Shown: positions 41,959 to 51,828, counted from the first letter of the stretch. The stretch is 64,000 nt of DNA from an uncultured Lachnospiraceae bacterium (GCA_947631625.1 CANRMA010000010.1:1-64000), one strand, 5' to 3'. The notes: generated by a model from the letters alone, not told the origin. Made by a program: numbers and translations.

Positions 41959-42948
41959 TCATTCATTACTTATATGTTGTATCGGTTCCGTATCTTCAGT
42001 AACAGGAACGATAACAGTATCTTCCATTGCCTTTATCTTCTCTATAAGTTCAGGTAAGGCCTCCACGGTCGTATTTTTGTTCGACGCGTCATGCATTAAA
42101 ATAACAGCTGTTTTGTATTCCGATAATGTATCAAGACAATTCCTCAGTATCGCATCTTTGCTTATATAACCGCCGCTTGCATCTCCTGACGAAATATTCC
42201 AGTCAAAATAAGTAATATCCTGCTCATTCAGATAATCAATAAGTTCATGCATATCCACCTGACCGGTAGTATTGCTGCTCCCTCCCGGGAATCTGCAATA
42301 TCTGCACCAGACTCCGGTTATATCATACAAAAATTCCTGAAGCCTGCTCAGATCCTCTGCGTAACTGTCCACCGACTGATATATCTCATCATATTTATGA
42401 CTGTATGAATGCATGCCGAGCGTATGCCCCTCGTCAACGATCCTTTTATATAACGCCTGATATTCTTCCTCTTCCTTACCTACAACAAAAAAAGTCGCTT
42501 TTACGTCATTCTCGGCAAGTATGTCCAGTATGCGCCCGGTATTGGAACTCGGGCCGTCATCAAATGTAAGATATACCTTGCGGATATCGCTGTTCCGATA
42601 TATGCTGCCTTCAGAATCGTAAGAGTCCCGGGCATAATTCCCCGACTTATCCCGCTTAGACACCGTAACGCTGTCGGCGGTATACATATCGTCATACCGT
42701 CCGTCCTCCGACGGGTCTTTCATAGCGTTTGCTCCGTCTCCATACATATCATAAAAAGCCATAGCTTCTTCCGAACGTGTCTGCAGCCGCGCAAGTTCTT
42801 TCCGCGCCATATATAATCTGATCCCCAGGAAAACGCAGACCACTGCAAGTATAAGCATTATCGCAATATTGATAAATCCGGCCGGTCTTTTTATAAAGCC
42901 GGTATGCTCTCTATGCCCCGCCCCATCGTTAATATCCGCTCCGGACAT
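41959..42948 (-). CDS. Membrane-anchored polysaccharide deacetylase
   Basis: Start 42948 has AAGGAG nine bases upstream. The 329-residue protein has an N-terminal membrane anchor (about residues 25-45) and a NodB domain with LTFDDGPSSNTG, the zinc histidines in GMHSYSHKYDE and CRFPGGSSN, then LMHDAS. It likely removes acetyl groups from peptidoglycan, giving lysozyme resistance, although the substrate is not proven. It ends 18 bases before the bactofilin. Confidence 0.88.
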   Translation of the reverse strand: MSGADINDGAGHREHTGFIKRPAGFINIAIMLILAVVCVFLGIRLYMARKELARLQTRSEEAMAFYDMYGDGANAMKDPSEDGRYDDMYTADSVTVSKRDKSGNYARDSYDSEGSIYRNSDIRKVYLTFDDGPSSNTGRILDILAENDVKATFFVVGKEEEEYQALYKRIVDEGHTLGMHSYSHKYDEIYQSVDSYAEDLSRLQEFLYDITGVWCRYCRFPGGSSNTTGQVDMHELIDYLNEQDITYFDWNISSGDASGGYISKDAILRNCLDTLSEYKTAVILMHDASNKNTTVEALPELIEKIKAMEDTVIVPVTEDTEPIQHISNE

Positions 42949-43104
42949 CTGCATCGGCTCCTTATTTAACAATTTCATATTCCTATATATAATAACACAT
43001 ATTATGCGATACGAAAAGGAATTTTGCAAAAAATTTTGGGAGAATTTTAAAAGAATATAAAATATGGGTAAAATAATGCAAAAAGCATTTAATAACAAAT
43101 GCTA

Positions 43105-43707
43105 TTAAATGCTGAATAAACCTGTATACGGCGCAAGTTCCAGACGGATAAAATAACCCCTGTCATTGTGACAGACCGGACAAACGGGCGGAACCTGTGT
43201 ACCCCTGTAAATATGTCCGCATTCCAGGCACATCCATGCGGCTTCAACGTCCGATACAAAAAGTTTACCCTGTTCAAGCCACTCGGCAAACTGCCCAAAA
43301 CGGTCGCCGTGTATCTTCTCTATATCCGCGATCTTATGAAAAGAGTCCGCAATCGCGTCAAAGCCTTCTTCTTCGGCCTTTTTGGCAAAATTCAGATAAA
43401 CGTCGTCATGTTCTTCATATTCGTTATGCTGAGCCATCCTGAGAAGCCCTGCCGCGTCTTTTGCGATATCGATCGGATACGCGCCGGATATCTCTATATT
43501 TTCACCGGCCATATCGCTTAAATGCCCGTAAAAGACCTCCGCATGCTCCTTCTCCTGATCTGCGGTGAAACGGAAAACCGCTTCTACTACATACAACTTT
43601 TCTCTCCGCGCCTGCCCCGCCGAGAAAGTGTAGCGGTTTCTCGCCTGACTCTCCCCTGCAAAAGCCTTCATAAGATTTGTTTTGGTTTCACTGTCTCTAA
43701 AATCCAT
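43105..43707 (-). CDS. Rubrerythrin
   Basis: Start 43707 has GAAGGG seven bases before it. The 200-residue protein has a ferritin-like di-iron domain (FAGESQARNRYT with the first E, EKEHAEVF and EKIHGDRF) and a C-terminal rubredoxin site CLECGHIYRG...CPVCH. It reduces hydrogen peroxide, and fits an anaerobe. It stands as a single gene. Confidence 0.95.
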   Translation of the reverse strand: MDFRDSETKTNLMKAFAGESQARNRYTFSAGQARREKLYVVEAVFRFTADQEKEHAEVFYGHLSDMAGENIEISGAYPIDIAKDAAGLLRMAQHNEYEEHDDVYLNFAKKAEEEGFDAIADSFHKIADIEKIHGDRFGQFAEWLEQGKLFVSDVEAAWMCLECGHIYRGTQVPPVCPVCHNDRGYFIRLELAPYTGLFSI

Positions 43708-43769
43708 CTGCCGTCCCTTCTTTCCTTTTAATGCTAATATCATCTCCTTTCTTTGCGATTTTATTCATA

Positions 43770-43800
43770 GGCATTTGTTAAATCTACATTAAACAATTAC
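43770..43800. repeat. Half-arm of the type 2 palindromic element
   Basis: CATTTGTTAAATCTACATTAAACA shares the TTTGTTAAATCT arm of the type 2 element and a CTACATTAAACA piece also found at 29702. Only one arm is present, so it is a decayed copy. Confidence 0.45.
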
Positions 43801-43837
43801 AGTGTCAGGTTACGGTTAGATTAAATTACGTATGTTA

Positions 43838-45496
43838 TTAATTCAGAAGTCCCTTTATTCCTTCATTTTTAAATACTCCCCTGTAGTATTCAAGCTCATT
43901 CTTTATAAGATCGTCGATAACTCTCATGCCCAACAGCTCTACGGGCGCCTTGTCGTCCGTCAGTATATGATCTCCTTTTTCATAAGGAACTATCCTGTCC
44001 GCCGTGTTATTAAGCATTGTATACAGATCCTCGTCATCGACATTTGCGCTTTCGGCCTTAAACATTGGCACGGCATCCGGATTTCGTGTCGCAAACAGTT
44101 CCCTGTTGGTCGTATAAGGAACGTCCACGGTATACACATATTCAAAAACACTTGCTATTGTATCTGACAGATATTCATTAATATTGCCCTCTGCATCGGT
44201 ATGCATATTCATATTTACGACCATTACGCCGTTTTCATTCAGATGCTCTTTTACAAGTGTAAAAAATTCCACGGACGACATCTGAAAAGGAATGGTAATG
44301 TCCTGATAGGCATCTACCATGATAACATCATACTTATCCGGGACCGCTTCCAGATAAGCGCGCCCGTCATAAGTCGTAACAGGGACGGAGGAAGGCAGTT
44401 CAAAATATTTTCCCGCCAGATCAGTTATCTTAGCGTCGATCTCCACGCCCTCTATCCGGGTATTCCCATAATAATACCGGCACTGTTTCGCAAATGTGCC
44501 GGTCCCCATTCCAAGTATCAGTATGTCTCCGTCCGTTTTACCCGCCATAACAGGCGCCGCCATGGCATAATCATAATACATGCCCGTGGCTCCGCCGTCC
44601 TTTTTCATAATGGACTGTACTCCAAACAGAACGTTTGTCGATAAAATAACGCTGTCATCGGTATCTTTTACCTGAAGATAATTATAGATGGATTCGCCTT
44701 CATACAAAAGATCGTCTTCCCAGAAAGCAAAGCTGTCCGATCTGAAACCGTCCGAAAAAATAAAAATACAGCTTATCAAAAATAATATAACACCTGTTAT
44801 ACAATATTTTCTGCCATTCCGGGTACCGTTCTCCATGCCTGCGCTTATAAAATATATAAGCGCCAACGCAAGCAGTATACCCGCAAATATCAAAAAGGTA
44901 ACTGCGGTCCCTACATACGGAATGGTCACAAAAGTAGGCATGAACGTGCCTATGATACTCCCTATCGTATTAAAGGCTCCAAGCGCGCCTACGGTCTTGC
45001 CGCTGTCATCCAGACTGTCAACCGTATATTTCACCAGAGACGGAGTCACCGTTCCCAATAAAAACAGAGGAAACACAAAAATCACCATACACGCCAAAAA
45101 GGCCGCGCATATCAAAAAGTTGTTACTTATCGTAAACACCAACGCCGCCGAAATACCTATTATTATATACCTGCCAAGCACCGGTATGAGCGCTATCCAT
45201 ACCGCCGCGATCATTATGCGCTTATAAAGCCTGTCCGGACTCGGATCTTTGTCCGCGCTCCTGCCGCCCCGGATATTTCCAAGCGCCATTGCTATCATGA
45301 TCGTGCCTATTATGATAGTCCACACTATCTGAGAAGAGCTGAAATACGGAGCAAGGAGCCGGCTTGCGCCAAGCTCCACTGCCATGACAGACATTCCTGC
45401 AAAGAACTCCGTTAAGTAAAGATAATATTTATTGCGCAATATACCTTTTCTTACGGAAGCTGCCGCAGTTTCCGTCTGTGTATCTTTTTTTTCCAT
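43838..45496 (-). CDS. Spermidine-synthase-like protein fused to membrane domain
   Basis: The 552-residue protein has seven or eight membrane helices (residues 25-240) and a C-terminal spermidine-synthase-like fold with ILILGMGTGTFAK, VEIDAKI and DVIMVDAYQD. It has the SAM-like binding loop, but the polyamine pocket residues cannot be judged. Such membrane fusions are frequent and of unclear substrate; a role in polyamine export or synthesis is likely but unproven. It follows the DUF6033-type gene by 12 bases. Confidence 0.82.
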   Translation of the reverse strand: MEKKDTQTETAAASVRKGILRNKYYLYLTEFFAGMSVMAVELGASRLLAPYFSSSQIVWTIIIGTIMIAMALGNIRGGRSADKDPSPDRLYKRIMIAAVWIALIPVLGRYIIIGISAALVFTISNNFLICAAFLACMVIFVFPLFLLGTVTPSLVKYTVDSLDDSGKTVGALGAFNTIGSIIGTFMPTFVTIPYVGTAVTFLIFAGILLALALIYFISAGMENGTRNGRKYCITGVILFLISCIFIFSDGFRSDSFAFWEDDLLYEGESIYNYLQVKDTDDSVILSTNVLFGVQSIMKKDGGATGMYYDYAMAAPVMAGKTDGDILILGMGTGTFAKQCRYYYGNTRIEGVEIDAKITDLAGKYFELPSSVPVTTYDGRAYLEAVPDKYDVIMVDAYQDITIPFQMSSVEFFTLVKEHLNENGVMVVNMNMHTDAEGNINEYLSDTIASVFEYVYTVDVPYTTNRELFATRNPDAVPMFKAESANVDDEDLYTMLNNTADRIVPYEKGDHILTDDKAPVELLGMRVIDDLIKNELEYYRGVFKNEGIKGLLN

Positions 45497-45508
45497 TGAT
45501 AATTTCCC

Positions 45509-46216
45509 TTATACGCTAAAATCAAATTTGCTGCCCGCTTCGGGTTTCTCTTCCGACTTAACCTGATCCCAGTCAACCCCATTGATCTTCTCAAGCAGTT
45601 CTTCCACGGAATCTGCGGTCACTCTGGTCTTCTTCGTCCTCTCCTTGGAAGCAAATTCTTCCTGAGCCTTTTTCTCCTGCTCGGTTCTTGCCTCTTTATT
45701 GTTCTCTCTGGTTTTTTCTATAAACTCTTTCTGCTTTTCACCAAGCTGCTCCAACTCGGCAAAATAAGATACCTTACCGTCTTTTCCAACAGTAATGCCT
45801 ATGTTGGTAACTTCGTCAGCATTGTCTCCAAGCTGCTCTTTCATATCCTTAAGCTGACCTACGGAATCTTCAAGAATTCCTACATATTTATTCTTGGTCT
45901 CTTCATCGGCAGCCATCTCTTCCAATGTCTCAGGATCGATAAGCACGCTGTATTCCTTGGTGCCTCTTGCAAGATAAGCGGACGCCTCTTCATCAGTCTC
46001 GTAATCTGCAATGATAAAATCCATGTTGCCATATGTTTTTTTCAGTTCGTCCAAAAGTTTTTTGGCCTTATCGCTAAGCTTAACACTGTCAGTCTTTCCG
46101 GCTTTATCGGTTTTATCCGTTTTCCCGTCATTTTTAGCCTTTTGGGCATCTTTGTTATTTACCGCGCTGTTGTAATAATTATTGTGGTGTACGCCATAAC
46201 CGTCAATTTTACTCAT
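45509..46216 (-). CDS. DUF6033-type protein
   Basis: The 235-residue hydrophilic protein starts MSKIDGYGVHHNNYYNSAV, has a lysine/aspartate-rich linker, and ends in a helical part with VTADSVEELLEKINGVDW. This matches my memory of Lachnospiraceae proteins annotated DUF6033. No signal peptide or membrane segment is visible, so it is cytoplasmic or exported by an unusual route. AAAGGAGGA precedes the ATG. Its function is unknown. Confidence 0.65.
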   Translation of the reverse strand: MSKIDGYGVHHNNYYNSAVNNKDAQKAKNDGKTDKTDKAGKTDSVKLSDKAKKLLDELKKTYGNMDFIIADYETDEEASAYLARGTKEYSVLIDPETLEEMAADEETKNKYVGILEDSVGQLKDMKEQLGDNADEVTNIGITVGKDGKVSYFAELEQLGEKQKEFIEKTRENNKEARTEQEKKAQEEFASKERTKKTRVTADSVEELLEKINGVDWDQVKSEEKPEAGSKFDFSV

Positions 46217-46343
46217 GATACGTCCTCCTTTGACTTTGTTCGAAATCCGTTTCTATGTGAAGTATAAAGACACAATACCTCTTATTGTGTATATCGGTTT
46301 TCAGACGTCGGTTCTTTATAGTCAGACGGAAGTTTTTGACAAA

Positions 46344-46371
46344 AAACCGCCGAAATATCTTCCGGCGGTTT
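46344..46371 (-). terminator. Terminator after tsf
   Basis: AAACCGCCG (46344-46352) pairs with CGGCGGTTT (46363-46371), and the minus-strand side ends in TTTTTTG. It lies about 40 bases past the tsf stop codon. Confidence 0.85.
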
Positions 46372-46409
46372 CTCATATTCTCATCTTATAAAATTTATAA
46401 CATATCCTG

Positions 46410-47348
46410 TTAGTTGCCTGCCATCTGCTTAGCCACTTCCTCAGCGAAGTTCTCTTCCTTCTTCTCTATACCTTCTCCTGTCTCAAAACGTACAAAAGAT
46501 TTGATGGAAAGGTTAGCGCCGTTTTCTTTGGCAACCTGTTCAATATACTTGGCAACGGACTGTTTTCCGTCCTCTGCCTTTACATATACCTGCTCCAACA
46601 GACATACTTCTTTAAGCTCTTTGTTGAGACGGCCGTTTACCGCGCCCTCTATTACTTTTTCAGGCTTTCCTGCCATCTTGGGATCGTTCTTGATCTGCTC
46701 TGCGATTATCTCTTTCTCATGAGCCTTGTATTCATCCGATACGTCGTCAGGAGATACATACTTAGGGCTGAGAGCCGCAACCTGCATCGCGATGTTGGTC
46801 AAAGCTTCCTTAACCGCATCGTTCACTACATTCGTGGCAGCCTCTACTATAACTCCGATCCTTCCGCCGCCGTGTACATAGGTAACTGCGCAGCCGTCAT
46901 TTGCGACGATTTTCTTAAACCTTCTAATGGTCAGATTCTCGCCTATAACTGAAATTTTCTCCACAAGCGCGTCTTTAACGCTCTTTGATGTATCAAGGTG
47001 CCATTTTTCCGCAAGAAAAGCGTCAATATCCGCCGCATCCGACTCAACGGCCTGCTTTGCAACATCCTCAACATATTCCTGAAAATCAGCATTCTTAGCT
47101 ACGAAGTCGGTCTCTGAATTAACTTCTACGACCGCCGCCGTCTTATCATCTTTTACGGCTACGCGGCAAAGTCCCTCGGCAGCGATCCTGCCTGCCTTCT
47201 TCTCCGCTTTTGCCTGTCCGTTCTTTCTTAAATATTCAACCGCTGCATCCATATCTCCGTTGGTCTCGCCAAGAGCCTTTTTGCAGTCCATCATGCCTGC
47301 ACCGGTCATTTCTCTCAATTCTTTTACCATTGCTGCTGTGATAGCCAT
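46410..47348 (-). CDS. tsf: Elongation factor Ts
   Basis: This 312-residue protein has the UBA-like start ITAAMVKELREMTGAGMMDCKKAL and the core VNSETDFVAKN of EF-Ts. It exchanges GDP for GTP on EF-Tu. It follows rpsB by 103 bases and has a strong terminator, so rpsB-tsf form one unit. Confidence 0.97.
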   Translation of the reverse strand: MAITAAMVKELREMTGAGMMDCKKALGETNGDMDAAVEYLRKNGQAKAEKKAGRIAAEGLCRVAVKDDKTAAVVEVNSETDFVAKNADFQEYVEDVAKQAVESDAADIDAFLAEKWHLDTSKSVKDALVEKISVIGENLTIRRFKKIVANDGCAVTYVHGGGRIGVIVEAATNVVNDAVKEALTNIAMQVAALSPKYVSPDDVSDEYKAHEKEIIAEQIKNDPKMAGKPEKVIEGAVNGRLNKELKEVCLLEQVYVKAEDGKQSVAKYIEQVAKENGANLSIKSFVRFETGEGIEKKEENFAEEVAKQMAGN

Positions 47349-47451
47349 TTATATCTCCTCCTGTCGGTTATATTTTTACTATTATCCTGAAACTATTCTG
47401 CGCAAGCTTATTGAGCGTCGGCTTTCCAACCGAAGTTTCCTGCGCCGATCC

Positions 47452-48225
47452 TTATTCTGCGTCAGCCTCCTCAGCCGGCGCTTCTTCTGCTAAAGCCTCT
47501 TCTTCGGGAGCTCCCGCGTCGTTTCCTTCCACATATACTTCTTCGCCCTGATTTGCCTCGATAACGGCGTCTGCCATCTTGGATACGATGAGTTTGACAG
47601 CTCTTATGGCATCATCATTTCCGGGAATGATGTAATCAAGTTCCTCAGGATCGCAGTTGGTATCGCCTATTCCGATAAGTGTGATTCCAAGAGTATGAGC
47701 TTCCTGTACGCAGATCCTTTCCTTCTTGGGATCTACTACAAAAATACAGTCGGGAACTCTGGTCATTTCCTTGATGCCGCCTAAGTTCTTCTCTAATTTA
47801 TCCCATTCTTTTCTGAGCTTTATTACTTCTTTCTTGGGAAGCACATCAAAAGTTCCGTCTTCCGACATTGTTTCGATCGCTTTTAATCTTTCAATTCTTG
47901 AACGGATAGTCTTAAAGTTGGTAAGCATGCCGCCTAACCATCTCTCGTTTACATAATACATACCACAACGCTCAGCCTCAGTCTTAACGGCGTCCTGAGC
48001 CTGTTTCTTGGTTCCTACAAAAAGGATGGTCCCTCCCTGTGAAGCCACTTCAAATACCGCTCTGTAAGCCTCGTCTACCTTGCCTACGGATTTCTGTAAG
48101 TCGATAATATGAATTCCGTTTCTCTCGGTAAAAATATAAGGAGCCATCTTAGGGTTCCATCTTCTTGTCTGGTGTCCGAAATGTACACCGGCCTCTAATA
48201 ACTGTTTCATTGAAATAACGCTCAT
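47452..48225 (-). CDS. rpsB: Ribosomal protein S2
   Basis: The start at 48225 has GGAGGT upstream; in-frame codons to 48381 lie within the 5' leader and promoter. The 257-residue protein has [34 protein letters not shown] and [10 protein letters not shown], the S2 signatures, and an alanine/glutamate-rich tail. It precedes tsf as in most bacteria. Confidence 0.97.
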   Translation of the reverse strand: MSVISMKQLLEAGVHFGHQTRRWNPKMAPYIFTERNGIHIIDLQKSVGKVDEAYRAVFEVASQGGTILFVGTKKQAQDAVKTEAERCGMYYVNERWLGGMLTNFKTIRSRIERLKAIETMSEDGTFDVLPKKEVIKLRKEWDKLEKNLGGIKEMTRVPDCIFVVDPKKERICVQEAHTLGITLIGIGDTNCDPEELDYIIPGNDDAIRAVKLIVSKMADAVIEANQGEEVYVEGNDAGAPEEEALAEEAPAEEADAE

Positions 48226-48356
48226 TTTTCTACCTCCGTTTAGTTGTTTTCTTCCATATGCCTTGAATAATACCGTCTCGCCTGCCAACCCCCGCGTCAT
48301 GAGGCACCGACAGACAATGGGCATATGTGATTTTTGGCACGGTTTACCCACGCATG
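48226..48356 (-). promoter_or_regulatory. Long 5' leader of rpsB, possible S2 autoregulatory RNA
   Basis: The predicted start of transcription lies near 48356, leaving a leader of about 130 bases that contains G/C-rich complementary segments. S2 mRNAs of other bacteria carry autoregulatory leaders. The fold here was not computed, so this is an inference from length and position. Confidence 0.4.
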
Positions 48357-48363
48357 CTTTAAT

Positions 48364-48392
48364 ACTATACCACACCTGCAAGACTTATGCAA
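48364..48392 (-). promoter_or_regulatory. Promoter of rpsB-tsf
   Basis: TTGCAT (48392-48387) and TATAGT (48369-48364) on the minus strand are separated by exactly 17 bases. It lies just behind the upstream glycosyltransferase gene. Confidence 0.7.
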
Positions 48393-48407
48393 GTGGTTTT
48401 ACACTTT

Positions 48408-50081
48408 TTACCCCTTTTTTGCCCCCTTTTTATAACTTCTGCCCTGCATGGCATACCCTGTTATGCGCCATAACCCATATGCGGCAAATGGTATGTACAT
48501 CAAATAATATTGAAGCCCGTATCTGCTTTTTGCTTCCCAGAACATATGAAAAAAGTAACCTCCGAATATGCAGAGCGCAAGCAGCGCAAAAGATTGCGAC
48601 CTTTTTCTTAAACTGCATAACAGACACGCGACAGCGCCAAGCAGTATCATAAAATGATATATATTCATAAGCCATTCCAGTATCGTTCTGCCGCCCCCGT
48701 ATATGAAATACAGCGCAGGCGCTGAAAGGCTCCCGCTGTGGCGGCTGTTCCATTCTATATTTATCTGCGACTGAAAATCGGGCGCATTCCACTGGGAAAT
48801 AAACTTTTTATAAAAGAACTTAAGCCCGTGTCCGGGAGAAGCCGCAAATAAAGACACTGACTCTTTTATGGACTCCATACACGCCGCCGCCGTCTTATCC
48901 GTGTCAAAGCCGCACTCTTCATATATGCGGCAGTTATATCCGTTGAACCAACCGTTTTCAATATAGTCGTTCTCCTGCAGCCCCATAGCCACCCAGGCGA
49001 TCTTGGGAACCCCGTCAGGAATTTTTTCCAGACCGGCTGCTTTGGCATATCCGGCGTCAATTAAAGATGAGCATATTGTCGGTCCGGATATGAGAGCCAG
49101 TATAAATATTATCGAAATTATATTGATTTTAATCCAGTTTTTCGTATTATTTCCATTCCCGCCTAAGCTTTCGTTAATGCTTACGTCTTTGTTAATGCCT
49201 ACGCCTTCATTAATTCCTATATCTTCCGCTGTAACCTTCTCCCCGCAGCCCTTCACAAGCCGAAGCAGCATGATGATCACAACCGCAGCCAACAGCACGA
49301 AATTATTGGATTTTAAGAGTATGGCTCCTGTCATACAAAAAAACGCCGCCACAAGCAGCCTGCTTTGATATGTCCTTAAGTATTTCATCACAAAATAAAC
49401 GGCAGGCATGGCAAGGCCCATACCGGGAATATCTCCGTAAATATAAGTAACATACAGATACAGCGGCAGCATCCCCATACATAACACAGACAGGATCACC
49501 GAAACCTCATAATTATTAAAAAGTTCCTCCGTGATACGATGAAAAGACCAGACTATTGAAACGATCGAGAACAGATTAATAAACTGCAGCACAATATAAT
49601 TCCCTGCGCCGAATATATAATAAACAAGTTCCTCAAACGCCACCATGCTAAGCTGATGTGAATATCTGAACAGGTAGTTATTCGCCGTAAAAGCGGAATA
49701 ATTGCCTTTAAGAAAATCCGTGGCAACATTGCTTATCGCCATGCCGTCGCTCGCGACTCCTACCCTGAAAAAGAAGATTATAAACAGACATATTGCGCCT
49801 GAAAAAATAAGGGCTGCCTTTTCAAATGCAGCCGCTGTCTCTTTAGTTATATTATGTTTCTTAAAATAAAAGGCGCAAAAAGCTATAAATACAAGCGCAA
49901 TAAATATAAGAAGCAGCGGCAAATCCGCCTTATAGGAAGGCTTTTCCGTATCCAGATAAAGTTCCATATAAGAAGTCTGAAACAGGGATGCCGCCATATT
50001 CACAATAAGCAGCGCGCTTAACGGGAGCATATAAAACAATGTCAGAATATAAACAAAATTTTCTCTTTTATTCTTATCCAT
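48408..50081 (-). CDS. Polytopic membrane protein, glycosyltransferase-39-like
   Basis: The ATG at 50081 has GGAG seven bases upstream. The 557-residue protein has about eleven or twelve membrane helices; the first loop lies after residue 30 and the C-terminal half ends in a basic tail. The layout and the VYYIFG and YLYVTYIYGDIPG segments resemble GT-C type glycosyltransferases of the ArnT/PMT group. A short repeat INEGVG/INKDVS/INESLG of six residues occurs in one loop. One exact GCGACNTTTTTC word lies at 48596. The substrate is unknown. Confidence 0.65.
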   Translation of the reverse strand: MDKNKRENFVYILTLFYMLPLSALLIVNMAASLFQTSYMELYLDTEKPSYKADLPLLLIFIALVFIAFCAFYFKKHNITKETAAAFEKAALIFSGAICLFIIFFFRVGVASDGMAISNVATDFLKGNYSAFTANNYLFRYSHQLSMVAFEELVYYIFGAGNYIVLQFINLFSIVSIVWSFHRITEELFNNYEVSVILSVLCMGMLPLYLYVTYIYGDIPGMGLAMPAVYFVMKYLRTYQSRLLVAAFFCMTGAILLKSNNFVLLAAVVIIMLLRLVKGCGEKVTAEDIGINEGVGINKDVSINESLGGNGNNTKNWIKINIISIIFILALISGPTICSSLIDAGYAKAAGLEKIPDGVPKIAWVAMGLQENDYIENGWFNGYNCRIYEECGFDTDKTAAACMESIKESVSLFAASPGHGLKFFYKKFISQWNAPDFQSQINIEWNSRHSGSLSAPALYFIYGGGRTILEWLMNIYHFMILLGAVACLLCSLRKRSQSFALLALCIFGGYFFHMFWEAKSRYGLQYYLMYIPFAAYGLWRITGYAMQGRSYKKGAKKG

Positions 50082-50182
50082 CAAACTGCTCCGTCCCTGT
50101 CCGCCGCTGCAATGCAGCTTATCCTTTTCGCCATTTTTCCGTTATTGCCGCGCGCTTCCGCGCTCTTTCAATTTTCCCGTTA

Positions 50183-50977
50183 TCACTGTGCGCCCGTGAT
50201 TATTTTCGCCATCTGCTCATTGCTTGCATTGGCCGGTATGGTATAAGTACCTGCCCTTATTTTTTTATCATATCCGTTGTTGCACAAATAATCGTCAAAT
50301 TCATCCGCCGACTCCACTGCGCCTACATCCGCAAGTTTCCTGCTCGCAGAATAAGAACCGTCGCCGCTTCCTATAGTTATCACCATGGTTTTACCGGGAT
50401 CGCCGCTTTCTTCTTTAGCATCAGCGCCTGCTGCCGTGTCGGTTCCGGTCTCTCTGTCATCCGGCAGACTCCCCGCAGACTTGTTTCCGCTCCCGGCCTG
50501 TGCCAAATCGCCAGAACTGCCTTCTTTCGAAACTTTCCCGGGTTCTTCACCTGCTGAGTCAGTCACGCCGTTCTTTGCATCATTGGCTTTCTCCTCAGCT
50601 TCTTTAACAGCATTTTCTTTAACGTCAGTTTCTTTAGCGTCAGTTTCTTTAGCGTCAGTTTCTTTCGCATCAGCATCCTTGGCGTCAGACTCTTCAGCGT
50701 CAGCTCCTTGGGTGTCAGACTCTTTCGAATCAGTATCTTTCGAATCAGCATCTTTCGCGTCGGCATCTTTAACGTCGGCCTTTTTTCCCTCAGCTTCATC
50801 TTCAGACTTTTCTCCGCTCTCCATCTCGGTAAGAACAGTGTTTTCAGTCATTCCAAGCTGTTTGGCTTTTGCAATTATCTCTTCATTGGTCATGCTTCTG
50901 TTCTTGGAAAATCCCATAATAACAGCTGTTATTATAATTCCAAGACCAAGACCGCGCAAATAACTTTTCAATTCCAT
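50183..50977 (-). CDS. Membrane-anchored protein with YceG/MltG-like C-terminus
   Basis: The 264-residue protein has one N-terminal membrane helix (YLRGLGLGIIITAVIMGF), a long acidic linker of DAKETD-type pentapeptide repeats (about residues 70-125), and a C-terminal segment IRAGTYTIPANASNEQMAKI, which resembles the LysM-like part of MltG/YceG. The MltG catalytic glutamate region is not present, so it is not a full lytic transglycosylase. It lies between rpsB-side genes and the motility operon. A wall-binding role is plausible. Confidence 0.6.
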   Translation of the reverse strand: MELKSYLRGLGLGIIITAVIMGFSKNRSMTNEEIIAKAKQLGMTENTVLTEMESGEKSEDEAEGKKADVKDADAKDADSKDTDSKESDTQGADAEESDAKDADAKETDAKETDAKETDVKENAVKEAEEKANDAKNGVTDSAGEEPGKVSKEGSSGDLAQAGSGNKSAGSLPDDRETGTDTAAGADAKEESGDPGKTMVITIGSGDGSYSASRKLADVGAVESADEFDDYLCNNGYDKKIRAGTYTIPANASNEQMAKIITGAQ

Positions 50978-50990
50978 ATTTCACCCGTCA

Positions 50991-51782
50991 CTACATTCCT
51001 TCATACAGATCAATAACAAGCTTAACCTCACCTATGCCCAATCCAAGCTCTTTGGCTATCGTGATATCAGACTTTCCGGCTTTATGAAGTTCCAGTATCC
51101 TGTCATTGCTGTTTCTCGAACCGTCATCTTCGTCATTCTGCATTAATGGCGCCGCTTCTTCTTTTACATCAGGTTCACTGCCCGCCGATATGAACTGCAG
51201 CCAATCATCCTCTTCCTTTGGCATATCGGTATTTGGCGAAACAAAGTCACCCTCGGGCTTATGCACTATCTCCACCCTCGGCGGCATGATCGGCACAAAG
51301 CCATCGTCAAAAACGGTATTTATCCTGCCGTCCGCACTTTCTTTGGCTTCTTTTGCGGTTATCTCAGCATCCTTGAGCGTCTGCTTTACCTCTTCCACGG
51401 TCTTTCCGGCGTCGGACAGCGTACTCTTAAGGCTTTCATGCTTATCATTTAACATGTCATACAAAAAAAGAACTTCTTTATGATTTTTGTTGATCTCTTC
51501 AAGAACGGTATCCGAATACTCGTTCACTGCCATTATTTTTTCGTTAGCCAGCCTTTCCATGGCCCGCTCCGTCTTTTCCATCGAATAAGTGACGGTCTCG
51601 TCCACAATATCCGATATATGCTCCTTGACTCCGTCCACTTCCCGGTTTATCATCTGCTTTATCTCGTCTTCGCCCATTGCCGCCAGATCTTCGTCCGTAT
51701 CTTTTTTTACGGCAGGCAGTATATATCCAAGCGCCATGGCAATAACGCCTGTTATTATTAATATTATTTCCGTAGAGCTCAT
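50991..51782 (-). CDS. DUF6115-type protein at the SwrB position
   Basis: The 263-residue protein has an N-terminal membrane helix (IILIITGVIAMALGYIL), a long coiled-coil middle (about residues 45-150), and a C-terminal helix-turn-helix-like end (ILELHKAGKSDITIAKELGLG). In B. subtilis the same place, after sigD and before rpsB, holds swrB, a membrane coiled-coil protein that promotes flagellar export. The similarity here is in plan and position only. I infer a motility role. Confidence 0.6.
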   Translation of the reverse strand: MSSTEIILIITGVIAMALGYILPAVKKDTDEDLAAMGEDEIKQMINREVDGVKEHISDIVDETVTYSMEKTERAMERLANEKIMAVNEYSDTVLEEINKNHKEVLFLYDMLNDKHESLKSTLSDAGKTVEEVKQTLKDAEITAKEAKESADGRINTVFDDGFVPIMPPRVEIVHKPEGDFVSPNTDMPKEEDDWLQFISAGSEPDVKEEAAPLMQNDEDDGSRNSNDRILELHKAGKSDITIAKELGLGIGEVKLVIDLYEGM

Positions 51783-51828
51783 TTTTTAAACCCATGCCTT
51801 TCCATTACCCGGGTATCCAGGCTGCGCA

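Noticed and set aside
48226-48381. N-terminal extension of ribosomal protein S2
   Set aside because: The in-frame sequence lies in the leader and promoter, and the GGAGGT-preceded ATG at 48225 gives the normal S2 start.
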